From assembly GCA_022414725.1 (NCBI GenBank), contig CM039466.1:34608506-34672505 (forward strand): DNA of 64,000 bases. The letters are read 5' to 3'. The position numbers were made by a program, and so were the translations under genes. Shown piece after piece: positions 11,278-22,395 of this stretch; position 1 is the stretch's first letter; each line of letters starts with the position of its first letter. The DNA comes from Microglena sp. YARC. Its lineage: Eukaryota > Chlorophyta > Chlorophyceae > Chlamydomonadales > Chlamydomonadaceae. The notes under the pieces were generated by a model. That model was not told the origin of the DNA and did no database searches. It saw only the letters and a program-made list of their open reading frames with translations.

Positions 11278-13860
11278 CTTTGGTCCTCTTGTCCTGTGAT
11301 GCACAGTGATCAGAAGGCGAGAGCACCCTAGTGCGCTTACACACCCAGCATTATCTTTAAAGTGCTTTGTACTCAAATATACTCAAATATACTCAAATAC
11401 TTGCATGCTTCTGTATAGGTCTATCTAGCCATTTACTTGTCTAAGGAACAGTTTTAACTTAACTGTATTTATATATTCAGCGTACGATGCACTAAGCACT
11501 TGGAAACAAATGCTGAACGGTTGATATGTATTCAACCTTGTAGCATGCAGCCAATGGTATATTTATTTGTTCAAATGTTACCTCTGCATTACTTGATCAA
11601 TCAGTAATCTAAAGGCTATGCTGTTTGCCGTATAGCTTCAAGTATGTGTTTGGTGCTGCGCAGCAAATGCACGTGCCATGTAGAGTAGCGATGTCTTGGA
11701 TTTGAATTTAGCTCTTGCATAAACCGATTGGTGACCAAATCATCCTGCTTGTTAGTTAGTTAGTAGAGTAGAGTAGAATGGATTTGCCACACCAATATCT
11801 GATCATGTGTCCGTGGGGTAAATCCACTCTACTATATTGGTCGTTATTTGGCGTGCTGAAGTTAGCCGCGAAATATGCCTCCCCTTTTTTTAGCCCCCCT
11901 AGCAGCCCCTACAATTTGTATTACGTTATCACTTGCGCCATAGTTAGACTGGTGGACAGTCCTCACTGTCAGTATAGAGACCAGGCCATGTCTATAATTG
12001 GTCTGAGTTCGACCCATATCACACTCCCTGTTTTCCGTGGCTATCGTACGTGGGGAATTATTGTTTTCTGCAGGTGGTTAGACGCCGAATTTCCGGCGTA
12101 CAGAACCTTATATCAAGTATTCTTAGACTGGTGGATCCAGTGGTGGTGGTTGGCCCCAGTGCAAGCAGACGGGCTGACACCCTCAACCTCACGCTGAAGG
12201 CGTACTATTTATTTTTATTTATTTGGATCCAGTGATCCATGGTGCCAATTGTTTAGTGTTATTTCAGCCAACGTAGGGCTGCTCACAATTTGAAATTGAA
12301 TTGTTACATGTTTTTTCAGTGATGGTGCAAACGTTATTTTTGCTTTGACAAGTCTCGAACATATTTCGATAATTATGCTTTGATTTGAAATGATTCGCTT
12401 TTACATGCTATGGTAAGAAAGCTTTTATTTAAATTGATTAGGTTACTGCCGAAGTCGACGAGCAGCCATCTGGAGCCACGTAACCAAGTTCAAGTTCAAA
12501 TTTTGACCAGTATTTTGAAAGTGTGGCATTACCAGAGCCTACAGCTTGCTTTCTACCATGCACGTAATCTCAGCCTGGTGTTCGGAGGCGTTACTACCGT
12601 ATTCCTTTTTCAGAAAGGGCGTAAAACCACGAATTACGAAGACTTCAATGACATGTAGGACGCTCTTTCTTTCATGAACTTGAACTTGGTTACAGCAAGC
12701 AACATGGCTGCTCGCCATCTTTGGCAGTATTGCTTTTACACAAGAGTGTAAACGTGACCAAATTAAAAATGCCCCCCATTTTTGACATAACATAAAAAAT
12801 GCATAGACCGTGCCCCCCCTCATTTTAAAGTCTAGCCAGTTACTTTGTGTTGGAGCTCCCAAACCGGGGTTTAAAAACCCCATAGTACGGCGCACTGGCA
12901 TAATGTGGCCAACGTTGCTTGCATCGGCGGTAATCCTTCTTAATGTGGTGGTCCTACCGTGACTACAGCTAGCTCCGGCTTACGCTATGGTGTCCTTAAC
13001 TTCACGTCCTGTGAGTAACTGTATTACACGGATGTAACAATTTCAATTTCAATTTAAAAATGCCGTTCTTCCATTCATGTAATCCTGATGTACCGACACA
13101 CAATCACCATCAATCATGTTTTTTAGGAGCAATCCGGCTACCGGATACATCTATACATTTGATGACATGCGCTTACCGGATATGTTATGCAATGTGCTTG
13201 TGCAACACTTCGATCATTTTTAAACCAACAACAATATTGGGGAAATGCCTACTGGTATGAGAACTAGGGTTGTTCAGGAGGACCCCAAAATCTGCTTCTC
13301 GAGACGCATCCTGTTCCAAAATCTGCTTCTTGAGACGCAACCAGTTCCAAAATCTGCGTTTAGAGGCAACCAACCCACTGGATCAGCGTTTGCTACGCAA
13401 TGGACGATGTTGCACTAACTAGTAGCCTTAAGTAATCACAGGCCTGTAAACAAAAGTACTTCATGTGGTGGCTGATTGCTTGGTGGTAGATTCCCCTCAG
13501 CATAGCTCGAGTCCTGCCATGAGACCTGGACAAGTCTTTCAACAGTCAACTCCGCCTAGTATGCTCCCTGGTTTTCGTGGTACCGCATGGGGGAAGGACT
13601 TGGAAATGAAAGACAGTGAGCAGCCCGGAGTTGGCTGGAAAACAATGTAATAATCCAATCCAGTACTACCAATGAAGTTGGTGCCGCCGCATCCCATTGA
13701 CATCCACTCCTCAACTTGTGCACTTTGTATTCAGTGCGGCCTAAGCATCTAAATCAGATACATGCTTGTTGCAAACAGTCCCCCTTTTGCCACCAGGGAA
13801 ACACAGGGTATGAGGAGGAAATTTGACACGCAGTCCCCAATGCACACAGACAAGCTCTTA
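11278..13860. other. 3' flank of the nucleotidase gene and dispersed repeats
   Basis: The first ~150 bases are probable 3' UTR with a triple ACTCAAATAT repeat. Further along are copies of window-wide dispersed repeats: an inverted copy of the GTACGCC/GGCGTGAGG element (about 12130-12215), CAGCCAACGTAGGGCTGCTC (about 12252-12311), TGGCTGCTCGCCATCTTTGG (about 12685-12745) and a ~100-bp repeat (about 12957-13058) that recurs at 14278-14385. A fragment of the CAGGGTTGTTCAG element lies at about 13268-13400. No gene is recognised. Confidence 0.5.
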
Positions 13861-13871
13861 GCACTGGTCAC

Positions 13872-14057
13872 CAGGGTGCTTCAGGATGACCCCCCAGCTC
13901 TGCTGCCTGAGACGTAACCAATTGTATTGCCTGAGTCCTACGACGCAACGGACCCTTCCTTCTGGTCAACGGACCCTCCCCATGTTGCGTCCTGCGACGC
14001 AACGGACCCTTCGTCGTTGCGTCTGCGACGTAGGACGCAGTGTTCTGAACAACCCTG
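13872..14057. mobile_element. hAT-like MITE with CAGGGTKSTTCAG termini
   Basis: This 186-bp element is flanked by a perfect 8-bp duplication CTGGTCAC (13864-13871 and 14058-14065). The left end is CAGGGTGCTTCAGGA and the right end, reverse-complemented, is CAGGGTTGTTCAGAAC. The interior holds repeats of GACGCAACGGACCCTTC. Related but incomplete sequence occurs at 13268-13400 and 54018-54265. It has no open reading frame of its own, and the 8-bp duplication with CAGGG terminus is typical of hAT elements. Confidence 0.85.
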
Positions 14058-14194
14058 CTGGTCACAAGCAATCCCTAGCACTGATTCTTGCAACGACAGC
14101 TTCTGCCTGCCCCCCCAGAGCTAGCTCCTCCTTGCTAAACTTGCAGTACTGCGACAGGACAGGGCAGGTAAATATAATCAGTATATTGGTGGTT

Positions 14195-14385
14195 GGCCTC
14201 AGTGCAAGCAAACGTACTGCTCCCCTCAACCTCACGCCTCACAATAAGGCGTACTATTCATTTATTTATGAGCAGATACGGTGACTATTGCTAGCTCCGG
14301 CTTACGCTGTGGTGTCCTTAATTTCACGTCCTGAGAGTGACTGCATTACTCGGATGTAACAATTTAAATTTCAATTTATGAGCAG
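14195..14385. repeat. Two adjacent dispersed repeats
   Basis: 14195-14270 is an inverted copy of the ~85-bp element with the internal hairpin ACGCCT...AGGCGT (other copies near 12130, 41088, 52013 and 52376). 14278-14385 repeats the ~100-bp sequence seen at 12957-13058 (CTAGCTCCGGCTTACGCT ... CGGATGTAACAATTT). Confidence 0.75.
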
Positions 14386-14504
14386 TGTCAGGACCAAAAA
14401 CGAGAACCAACAATGCAAAGTTTAATTATTTATTGTATTTTAACAACATCACAGTGGATCCAAAACACACTATAGTGGGGAGGCAAATTAAAGCCACTGA
14501 CCTA

Positions 14505-15085
14505 TGCAAGTTGAAGGTCTGGCTGCATTCTATTGGGAGAGGAAGATGGAAGTAAGGGGGGCGGATGCACTGCAGTCACTATGCAAATTGAAGGTTTGGA
14601 TGAATTCTATTGGGAGAGGAAGATTTAAGTATGGGCGGCAGAAGCACTGCGGGCACTAAGCAAGTTGAAGGTCTGGCTGCATTCTATTGGGATAGGAAGA
14701 TGGAAGTGTGTGGGGCAGATGCACTGCAGTCAATATGAAAATTGAAGGTTTGGATGAATTCTATTGGGAGAGGAAGATGGAAGAATGGGCGGCAGATGCA
14801 CTGCAGGAACTATGCTGCTGTTAGTGCAACAGTCTGGATTATGACACAGTGATACTATTTGTTGTTGACTGCTAGCGAGGTGATATGCAGTGCTACAGTT
14901 TGTTGTTGGCTGCTAGCAAGGTGAGTTACAGTGATACAGTTTGTTGTTGGCTGCTAGCAAGGTGACTTACAGTGATACTGTCCGTTTGTTGGCTGCTAGC
15001 AAGGTGAGTTACAGTGATACTGTCGGTTGTTGGCTGCTAGCAAGGTAAGATGAAGTGCTGCGGTTTGTTGTTGCATGCTAGCAAG
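14505..15085. repeat. Two tandem arrays, ~77-bp and ~42-bp units
   Basis: 14505-14815 has four units of about 77 bp containing GAATTCTATTGGGAGAGGAAGA or a close variant. 14860-15085 has about six units of 40-43 bp containing TTGTTGTTGGCTGCTAGCAAG. The second motif returns at 16100-16260, interleaved with CAATGGTCCTGCACTATCAC. Confidence 0.85.
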
Positions 15086-15116
15086 TGAGTGTGTGAAAGA
15101 CACTGTTTTTTCTCAC

Positions 15117-15290
15117 ACAGCGCGTTGCAAATTGAGCAAATCGGTGCAACCCTAGTGCGACGTGCTGCACCCCAACCTCCCCGGAGCGCAAAGCGCAAAG
15201 CCCGGGGCAATCAGGGGGCCATTTCTGACTACTTTAGCCAGACCCATGCATCGCCATGCAGCGACGGAATGGCGAGGCATCATCGAAAAA
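15117..15290. repeat. Dispersed ~160-bp repeat
   Basis: It shares its body with 37205-37365 in the opposite orientation. Common blocks include TTGCAAATTGAGC and its complement GCTCAATTTGCGA, the TTCTGACTACTTTAGCCAGA region and GACGGAATGGCGAGGC. A short piece recurs at 35375-35405. Coding function is not supported. Confidence 0.65.
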
Positions 15291-15506
15291 AGCTGTGAGT
15301 GATAATAGGCAGATGCTCTCGCACCTTTTGGATTAGAGCCTCATCTGTAATTGACGACAGCTGCTCCATGGCCACGAGATCCCCATCAACCAACTCTTCT
15401 ACTTTCTTCACCTGGGGAAGCAGGGGCAGCAGAGGGATGAGCAGGGTTTAGGGTTTTAAGCGGTATCAAGAGACAAACGGGTGGTAGCAGCCATGCGTAG
15501 TATGAC

Positions 15507-15662
15507 TAGGGAACGGCAATATGATATCCTATGATATCATGTCATCAAATGATACGATATGATATCATATGATGCCGGGAGTCGGATAAGGCTAAAGTTA
15601 TCATTTAAATACAATATCATGCTATGCAATTTGTATGATATCATATGATTTGCCGGTCCCTA
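15507..15662. mobile_element. hAT-like MITE, GATATCATATG family (copy 2)
   Basis: This 156-bp element is flanked by a perfect 8-bp duplication AGTATGAC (15499-15506 and 15663-15670). Termini are TAGGGAACGGCA on the left and TGCCGGTCCCTA on the right. The interior is rich in GATATCATATG palindromes and contains the GGATAAGGCTAAAGTTA block. It is non-coding. Confidence 0.9.
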
Positions 15663-15779
15663 AGTATGACTGGCAGTACAAATATGACAGTATTGCCAGG
15701 AATGCCATGTTGAAGGCTGCTTTGCAAGCATGAATGTATGCATCACATGCCGCAGGTCGTCCTGCTCACCGGCATGAAT

Positions 15780-16290
15780 ATCAAATAACCTAAAATAGCC
15801 TGAAATAACCTGGAATAGCCCAAAATAGCCTGAAATAGCGCGAATTTGCCCGAAATAGCCTGAAACTACTGAAAGCATGCAGGTTAGGGGAGGGCAACTG
15901 GTTCTGCCCCTTTTCCTCTCACGACTACCCTTCCGACCCCCCATCCATCCTCTTCCGCTTCCTTTGCCCTTGCAATGGTCCTGCACTATCACACCAAATC
16001 ATCTCTCACATCATCAGCTAACCACCACGACCACCCCTCAGACCCCTATCCATCTTCTTTCCCCCCCCTCGCACCTCAAATGGTCCTGCACTATCACATC
16101 AAATGCTACTATTTGTTGTTGGCTGCTAGCAAGATGAGACGCAGTGCTAATATTTGTTGTTGCCTCTCCAATGGTCCTGCACTATCACATCAAATGCTAC
16201 TATTTGTTGTTGGCTGCTAGCAAGATGAGATGCAGTGTTACTGTTTGTTGCTGGCTACTGTTTGCTGTTGCCCCTCCGATGGTCCTGCAC
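15780..16290. repeat. Decamer repeats and a composite tandem array
   Basis: 15780-15870 is a run of TAGCCTGAAA-type decamers like those at 2640-3270. 15970-16290 alternates two modules, AATGGTCCTGCACTATCAC and TTTGTTGTTGGCTGCTAGCA, three times. Confidence 0.75.
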
Positions 16291-16514
16291 TATCACACCA
16301 AATCATGACTCACATCATCAGCTGTTGCATCGAATCGCGCCGCTAGAATCTCTGTACTGCTGTCGGATATGCCGTACCGCTTCAGGCTCTCTCCAATCTG
16401 CAATACAAATGACCAGGTTTATCAGGGTTCATCATTGTTGATCAGGGTATTTTATGTACTATTTTATGTAGCCAATCAAGACATTAATTTATTGAGCAAT
16501 CAAAGAACTGGTCA

Positions 16515-16740
16515 AACATCTCTGACAAGTTCGATGCAGCGTCGCCTGCGACGCTAAAAAATGGCGGAGAGTGATCGCGACGGAGCAACAGGTGGCAAGG
16601 GAAGCGAGGTAGTTACGAGACCGTTGGGTGGCGTGTCTGATGTATCATGGTCAGACGGTCGGTCGGTCGGTCGGTCGGTCAAACGGACAAATGGGTAACA
16701 CCGGGGGCTCCCGCCCCCCAGACGGGGGCTCCGCCAGAAA
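16515..16740 (+). mobile_element. Dispersed element with GGCGGAG ends and GGGGGCTCC hairpin
   Basis: Order of parts: GCAGCGTCGCCTGCGACGC, GGCGGAG, GGTGGCAAGG, an ACGAGACCGTTG block, (GGTC)n, ACGGACAAATGGGTAAC, then the hairpin GGGGGCTCCCGCCCCC...GGGGGCTCC and a terminal GCTCCGCC that is inverted relative to the first GGCGGAG. Further copies lie at about 18715-18925 (inverted), 59205-59420 and 60755-60940. It is called a non-autonomous element of unknown class. Confidence 0.7.
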
Positions 16741-16870
16741 CGTGAATGATAAGTGGTCAAATAAGCAGTCAAATAAGTGAACAGATAAGGGTTTCAGAGC
16801 ACCAACCCCAGGACTGCCAGTGAAGGGTAGGCTGAAGCACCCTCAGGGCACCCACAGCTTGACTACACCA

Positions 16871-17081
16871 CACTGTTTCTTTTTGAGAAACGTGCATCAG
16901 CTTCTAGGCAGCTCCTTTCACCCACCCTTGGTCCAAAGCTGAAGCTAGCTAGTGCGTCTGAAAGCTGGTATGACAGGCATTCCAATTCAGCCGTAATATT
17001 GGGGCTCGACTCAGTCTCTAGTTAATGGAGATGTGTAGAAGCTGCTATGCAGAAAAAGAGTAGCCACAAAAATAAACAGTG
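16871..17081. mobile_element. hAT-like MITE, CACTGTTT family
   Basis: This 211-bp element is flanked by near-identical 8-bp duplications CTACACCA (16863-16870) and CTATACCA (17082-17089). Termini are CACTGTTTCTTTTT and AATAAACAGTG. Subterminal inverted repeats CAGCTTCTAGGCAGCTCC and GAAGCTGC follow. The interior contains GAAGCTAGCTAGTGCGTCTG, seen in all members. Non-coding. Confidence 0.85.
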
Positions 17082-17201
17082 CTATACCAGACCTGGGACG
17101 CGACAAAATCAGACAGGAACATCCAGGAACATTGATACAAAAGGCGATACAATCAGTTGAAATCCGTTTAAAATCCGTTTAAATCAAATGCAGGAGCCAA
17201 C

Positions 17202-17285
17202 CAGGGTAATTCAAAGCGCGCGCTTTTGCGCTTTTGAGCGCTAACTTTTTGACCCCCTCTGCGCTTTAAGCGCAGTTTTTTTTTC
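17202..17285. mobile_element. Truncated copy of the CAGGGTAATTC hAT-like MITE
   Basis: It matches the left half of the complete element at 63348-63542 (CAGGGTAATTCAAAGCGCGC ... CTTTAAGCGCAG) and then breaks into a TCTGTCTG microsatellite. Confidence 0.8.
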
Positions 17286-17465
17286 TATCTGTCTGTCTGT
17301 AATAGCTCCAATAGCTCAGCACATCCTGCTACGTAGCCACCTACATTTTTAGATCTGTCTTTCTGTCTGTCTGCCTGTCAGTTTGTCTGTCCATCTATCT
17401 GTCTGTCTGTCTGTAATAGCTCCAATAGCTCAGAACGGACTGCTGCGGAGCCACCTACATGTTTA
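17286..17465. repeat. Tandem duplication with CTGT microsatellite
   Basis: Two ~115-bp copies each contain (CTGT)n, then AATAGCTCCAATAGCTCAG and GCCACCTACAT. A CTGT run also precedes the dispersed ACAGTCCAGGGGTAG repeat near 41230. Confidence 0.75.
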
Positions 17466-17879
17466 GAGCCTGAGATGCAGAATATGAGCTCTGCATGCAG
17501 GGAGCGGGCGGACATGGTCCCTCGAGTCTCTCCCGTCAACGCCTTGTGCGCTCCAACATGGATGCTGAAGAGATCTGAAATCTGCGAGGGTAGACATACA
17601 CATCAGGATGGTTGATTATGGGAGACACTACTGCCATGCAAGGAAAATGGAAGAAGACGCAGGAATGGCAGTCCCGGATTTTTTGTTTGATCGTGTTGGA
17701 ACGCCTTCTGGACATCTGATTCAGAACTGCACATTCCAACAGTAACGCAAATCCCTAGAGGGGAATTGGATGATTACCCAGCGGTCAACAAAGCGCGGGC
17801 TTCCATTATTCCACTTGGTTCCACGTTAGAGATTAAGTACTAATCAGGTTCCACATTCCGAACTGCTTCCAGTGGGATT

Positions 17880-17945
17880 CGAACCCAACCCTCTCTCGGG
17901 ATATGCGTTATCGGGTAGGACACACCCTATCCGTCTACGGAGCAC
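17880..17945 (-). other. tRNA-like fragment with pol III B-box
   Basis: The reverse strand carries GGGTTCGAATCCCA, a good T-arm/B-box, about 50 bases after a D-arm-like GACGGATAGGG. The acceptor arms do not pair and no proper anticodon stem forms. It is a decayed tRNA or a tRNA-derived repeat rather than a working gene. Confidence 0.3.
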
Positions 17946-18277
17946 ACACGGAGATGCATCTACCGGTTCCAGTGGGTCTCTACTGTGTAACATACAATAT
18001 CAGTCCATGCTGAGGCGGGAAATCGGAGTGTAGGAAGGGATGATGTGGTGTGCACTGTGCCCGAGCTGTACAATTTGTGAGAGTGACAAGAGTGAGCATG
18101 GGGATGAACATTGAAAGACACAAAATTCCTGATCGCTACCAGAAGAGCCAATTTCTGAAAAAAAAAAGCTCTGCAGAGAAGAGTTTGTGTAGATTATTAG
18201 AGACAACCCAATTATGTGGTGAGACCAGGCCAACTTGGCTCTAAGGATATTTTGCTCGAAGTGCTCTAAATTGTTTT

Positions 18278-18471
18278 CACCGTTTATTTTTTAGCTATTA
18301 GTAGTAGCTTCTTGGCAGCTCCTTTCACCCATCCTTGGGCGAAACCTGATGTTAGCTAGTGTGTCTGAAAGCTGACATGGCAGGCATTCCAATGCAGCTG
18401 CAAGCTTAGGGCTTGGCACAGTCGCTGGCTAATGGGGCTGGGTGGAAGCGAAGCCCAAAAATGAAACAGTG
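18278..18471. mobile_element. hAT-like MITE, CACTGTTT family
   Basis: This 194-bp element is flanked by a perfect 8-bp duplication ATTGTTTT (18270-18277 and 18472-18479). Termini are CACCGTTTATTTTTT and AAAAATGAAACAGTG. The interior matches the copy at 16871 (GCTTCTTGGCAGCTCC, TTAGCTAGTGTGTCTGAAAG). Confidence 0.9.
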
Positions 18472-18549
18472 ATTGTTTTAGACTTCGTCATGTATACAGG
18501 TATGGCTACTAACAACCATATCCCAGGGCATCCCCCCTCCCCCTCCCCC

Positions 18550-19125
18550 CCCCACCCCACTACCTATAGCGATCGCTACCCGGGACCCTGTTTTGGCCAA
18601 TAATCCCACTACCCCGGCACCCAAACTTGAACCGCCCTCGGAAAGTACCAAATCACTAGAAGCTACCAGAAGACCCTGAATCAGAAACGAAACTAACAAG
18701 CATATCCCTGGACATTTTTTTGGCGGAGCCTCCTCTTCAAGGGGGCGGGAGCCCCCTGGGTTACCCATTTGTCCGTCTGTACGACCGACTGTCTGACCGA
18801 GGCGACGCCTGACACGTCAGCCAACGGTCTCGTAACTACCTTGCTTCTGTTGCCACCTGTTGCCACCTGTCGCTCCGTTGCGAACACTCACTGCCAAATT
18901 TTAGCCTTGCTTGCGACGCTGCATAGAACTTGTCCCCACTACATATAGCGACCACAACCTGTTTTGGCCAATAATCCCACTACCCTGGCACCCAAACCCC
19001 GAACCCAACGGGGCGGCCCTTTGGACTGCCCTACCCAAATCACTACCTGGACCCCGCCCTTGGAAAGTACCAAATCCCTGGAAGCTACCAGAAGACCCCT
19101 AACCAGAAACGAAAAAAGCTCTGCC
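18550..19125. mobile_element. Nested dispersed elements (GCGATCGC and GGCGGAG families)
   Basis: 18560-18690 and 18935-19125 are two partial copies of the element seen complete at 27446-27655 (TAGCGATCGCTACC or TAGCGACCAC, CTGTTTTGGCCAATAATCCC, GCTACCAGAAGACCC; the second ends GAAACGAAAAAAGCTCTG). Between them, 18715-18925 is an inverted copy of the GGCGGAG/GGGGGCTCC element. The order suggests that one family inserted into the other. No coding sequence is seen. Confidence 0.65.
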
Positions 19126-19152
19126 ATATCTATGATATAAATTCATCATATC

Positions 19153-19329
19153 TAGGGACCGGCATATCATATGATGTTGAACAAAGGCGAGTATGATACC
19201 ATATGATATCATACAAATTGAATCATATGATATTGTATATAAATGGTAACTTTAGCCTAGAAAGACTGCCGGCATCATATAATCTCATATCATGACATGA
19301 TACGTATGATATCATATTGCTGTTCCCTA
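19153..19329. mobile_element. hAT-like MITE, GATATCATATG family (copy 3)
   Basis: This 177-bp element is flanked by a perfect 8-bp duplication ATCATATC (19145-19152 and 19330-19337). Termini are TAGGGACCGGCA and TGCTGTTCCCTA. It is inverted relative to the copy at 15507, sharing TAACTTTAGCCTAGAAAGAC. Confidence 0.9.
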
Positions 19330-19389
19330 ATCATATCTCCCATTCATATTCGTCTTCAATCTGCACCCTCCTGAATGTATTTTAATTAT

Positions 19390-20035
19390 GTGGTCAGTGG
19401 CACAATTTTCCCGTGTTCGATGTGTTGGACGTTTTGGACATATTGGACACGTTTGAAGTGTTTGACTTGCTTGACGTGTTTGACGTGTTGACTTGTTTGA
19501 CTTGTTTGACGTATTTGACGTGTTGACACATTTGACTTGTTTGACGTATTTGACGGGTTGACGTGCATGCCTTATTTGACTTGCTTGACGTACCTGACAT
19601 GTTTGACGTATTTGACTTGCCTGACGTATTTGTCGTGTTGACGTATTTGATGTATTTGACGGGTTGACGTATTTGACATGTTGACGCATACCGTAAGACG
19701 TGTTTGACGTGTTGATGTATGCCTCTTTTGCTTAGGGGTTAATATGTAATGGAGGTATGTATCTTTTGCAGGGTTAATATGCATGTATCTTTTGAGTATG
19801 TATCTTTTGCGGGGTCAATATGCATGTATCTTTTGAGTATGTATCTTTTGCGGGGTTTATATGCATGCATCTTTTGAGTATGTATCTTTTGCGGGGTTAA
19901 TATGTATGTTTCTTTTTAGTATGTATCTTTTACGGGGTTAATACGTACGCATATTTTGCGGGGTTAATATGTATGTATCTGTTGCGGGGTTAATATGTGC
20001 GCATATTTTGCGGGGTCTTTTGCGGGGTAAATTAT
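19390..20035. repeat. TTTGACGTG array, then ATGTATCTTTTGCGGGG array
   Basis: 19390-19715 is a degenerate short-period array of TTTGACGTG/TTTGACTTG words. 19730-20035 is about eight degenerate units containing GTATCTTTTGCGGGGTTAAT. Confidence 0.85.
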
Positions 20036-20105
20036 TTGGATGCTACAACCGACATAAATGGAGGCAGTGACTTGGGAGCTTGAGGATGTCATCATTGCTC
20101 ATGCA

Positions 20106-20305
20106 GGTTGCCCTTTTTTTTGCCACATGTAGCAGCTTCTAGGCAGCTCCCTTTGCCTGTCCTCGAGCCAAATCCAAAGCTAGCTAGTGAGTCTGTATGC
20201 TGGTATGACAGGCATTCAAATGCAGCGAAAAGCTTTGGGCTTGTCCCAGTGGCTGGCTATTGGAGCTGGAGGGAAGCTGCCATGAGTAGCAAAAAAAAGG
20301 AAAGA
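20106..20305. mobile_element. MITE, CACTGTTT-family relative
   Basis: It has long subterminal inverted repeats: CCTTTTTTTTGCCACATGTA then GCAGCTTCTAGGCAGCTCC on the left, and GGAGCTGGAGGGAAGCTGCC then ATGAGTAGCAAAAAAAAGG on the right. The interior has CAAAGCTAGCTAGTGAGTCT. No 8-bp duplication was found, so the outer ends are uncertain. Confidence 0.65.
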
Positions 20306-20819
20306 GTGGAAGGGTGCTTTGTCAGAGATTATGAGCACCTGACTGAGAAGTTCGATCGCATAGAAACAGTAGACACTTGCTAAATCTCGCATTGCACAAG
20401 ATATGGTTGTTTAACTCAAACGTACCGCATTATGGTAATTCAGTGGATGATTTGGATTTGGGTTTTCAAAACACTTTGTAGTTAGTTGTTCATGCCTCAA
20501 ACTTGAGAATTTTGCCTGGCAGTTCTAACTTTTTCTTGAGAATCGAGAATTCTGAGAATTTCTGAAAAATCTGAGAATTGTCGGAAATTTTGCCTGAAAT
20601 ACTGGAGGTACGAACGTCAAGGCATGAAACACATATCATCCCTTGATGGCTATCACTCAAATATACTGGATTAAAGACTGGATTGTATATATTTATTGTT
20701 GTTCATACAGTGGGCGGATGGGCAACACCCTTTCATGATGCATGAGGACACGAGCACTGACCCACACACAACCACACCCTGCATTCATCTTCGGCAGGGG
20801 GAAGTTCGCCCCCACTTAC

Positions 20820-20945
20820 CTAAACCCTAAACAAACCTGGAGCCTACACTCAAAACACTAAAACCAACTGAACCCTGAACATTTAAACTAAAACCTTAAC
20901 CAGTTAACCCTAAACCCCCTAGAAGTTAGTGGGGGCTAAAGTGGG
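20820..20945. repeat. Degenerate telomere-like CCCTAAA tract
   Basis: CCTAAACCCTAAAC and TTAACCCTAAACCCC lie within a stretch of degenerate AACCCTAA words. This is consistent with a decayed interstitial plant-type telomere repeat. It is flanked by a GTGGGGGCTAAAGTGGGGCTAA sequence. Confidence 0.45.
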
Positions 20946-21964
20946 GCTAACTTCCCCTCACCTTCATCTCCACCATCTACACATTCATGGACTCACTGCT
21001 GGCGCATGGAGGAATGCAAAATCAGGCGTCAATTCTCCAGCTATAAGCTTAGCTCTTATATCCCTGTGAATCGATTATGGGGTTGCTGTTGGGCTTTGTA
21101 ATGGTGCACATGTACAGCTGACCAGCACAGTCAGTCACATGCAGACTCTTTCAGCAAGCAGCAAGGCATTCTGTTGCGTACTTTACGTTTTTAACGTTTG
21201 TGAACAACGAGAGAGAAAGGTTCCTATCAGGGAAGGCTTCGAACTTCAGCGCATGGTACTGTTCGGCCATGATGACTAGCGGCTGAGAGGACCCCGGCCC
21301 CGAATTTAAAGCTCCTTCCTCTGAAAGCAGTACTAGCAACGTATGGCGGAAAACGATCGCACGAAAAATATTAGGAATACAAACAGTCGCTGCTGCACAG
21401 TCTTCAAACGTCCCCTGACGGATGGGTCATAAATTGGCGTGGCCTGAAATGGGGGGGGGGGGGGGAGGGGCACCCCCCCCCACGCCAGAAAACTTGTACC
21501 CGCAGTACCGCAAGCCATGATTAGAACTCCGTCAACTCGGTCTTTCGTCAAAATTCCTTCGGACAGTTCGTTTTGAAAGGCCTACGCCTGTCAACGTCAT
21601 GCCTCGAAAGCTGTCATCTTTGACATGTCAAGCTCAGCTCCGATGGATCTTTCGCAAATTAACCTTGGACGAGGTAATCCCTCTTGAAAGTTATGTTTGT
21701 GGCATCATTGCCAGACATTCTTTCTCCCGCATTCGGGGCTACCGAGTGCTGCCCGGCTCAGGATTTTTGGTCGAAGTACCCGGTCGAAGTCGCTTGGTGC
21801 GCTGGGAGCACAAGGTGAGATTTTAAAACACTGGATTCCTTGAAAATTGTGCCAGAATTGCATGCTAGAAGTCGCGTGCCTTAGGTCGACGCCTGGCAAA
21901 AGCCTCTCAGTTTCCCGTTGGTCCCCTATGGAATTTAGATGGCTGCATGGGTGAGTGTGGCTCT

Positions 21965-22335
21965 AACCTAGGCCCCATACCCACCCATATGGCCTAGTAA
22001 GTGACCTGCAGCCATCCATACAGCCATGCAAGGAAGTGACATAAACCCACCCATGCAGCCATGCAAGTGCCCCACCCCGACCCACACAGCCATGTAAGTG
22101 ACTGTCCCCCACCCATACAGCCATGCAAGTGACCCAAACCCACCCCTGCAGCCATGTAATTGACCTGCAGCCACACATACAGCTATGTAATTTCACACAC
22201 TCAAACACAGTGCCTCCCACATACTGCCTGCCCCCCCACCCCCACCCACCCCACCCACCCTTACCCCCACCCCACCCACCCCCACTCCCCCACACACACC
22301 CACCCACACACACACTGCCGCACACAAACAAACAC
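21965..22335. repeat. ACCCAC-rich array and CCCCAC/CA low-complexity tract
   Basis: 21965-22180 has about eight degenerate units containing CCCATACAGCCATGCAAGTGAC. 22200-22335 is C/A low complexity. Open frames here are artefacts of composition. Confidence 0.8.
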
Positions 22336-22395
22336 AAACTTCAACTGTTAAAGCATTGTTAGAAAGCTGATTAAGTGTGAGCTTGTGGTGGGTTG

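Noticed and set aside
11778..12235. Frame of ~139 codons downstream of the nucleotidase gene
   Set aside because: It runs into a dispersed hairpin repeat at 12130-12215 and has no recognisable domain.
17880..17945. Functional tRNA on the minus strand
   Set aside because: The T-arm is good but the acceptor arms do not pair and no standard anticodon stem forms, so it is listed only as tRNA-like.
21599..21826. Possible first exon ending EHK before GTGAGA
   Set aside because: The donor is plausible, but no partner exon or family match could be found.
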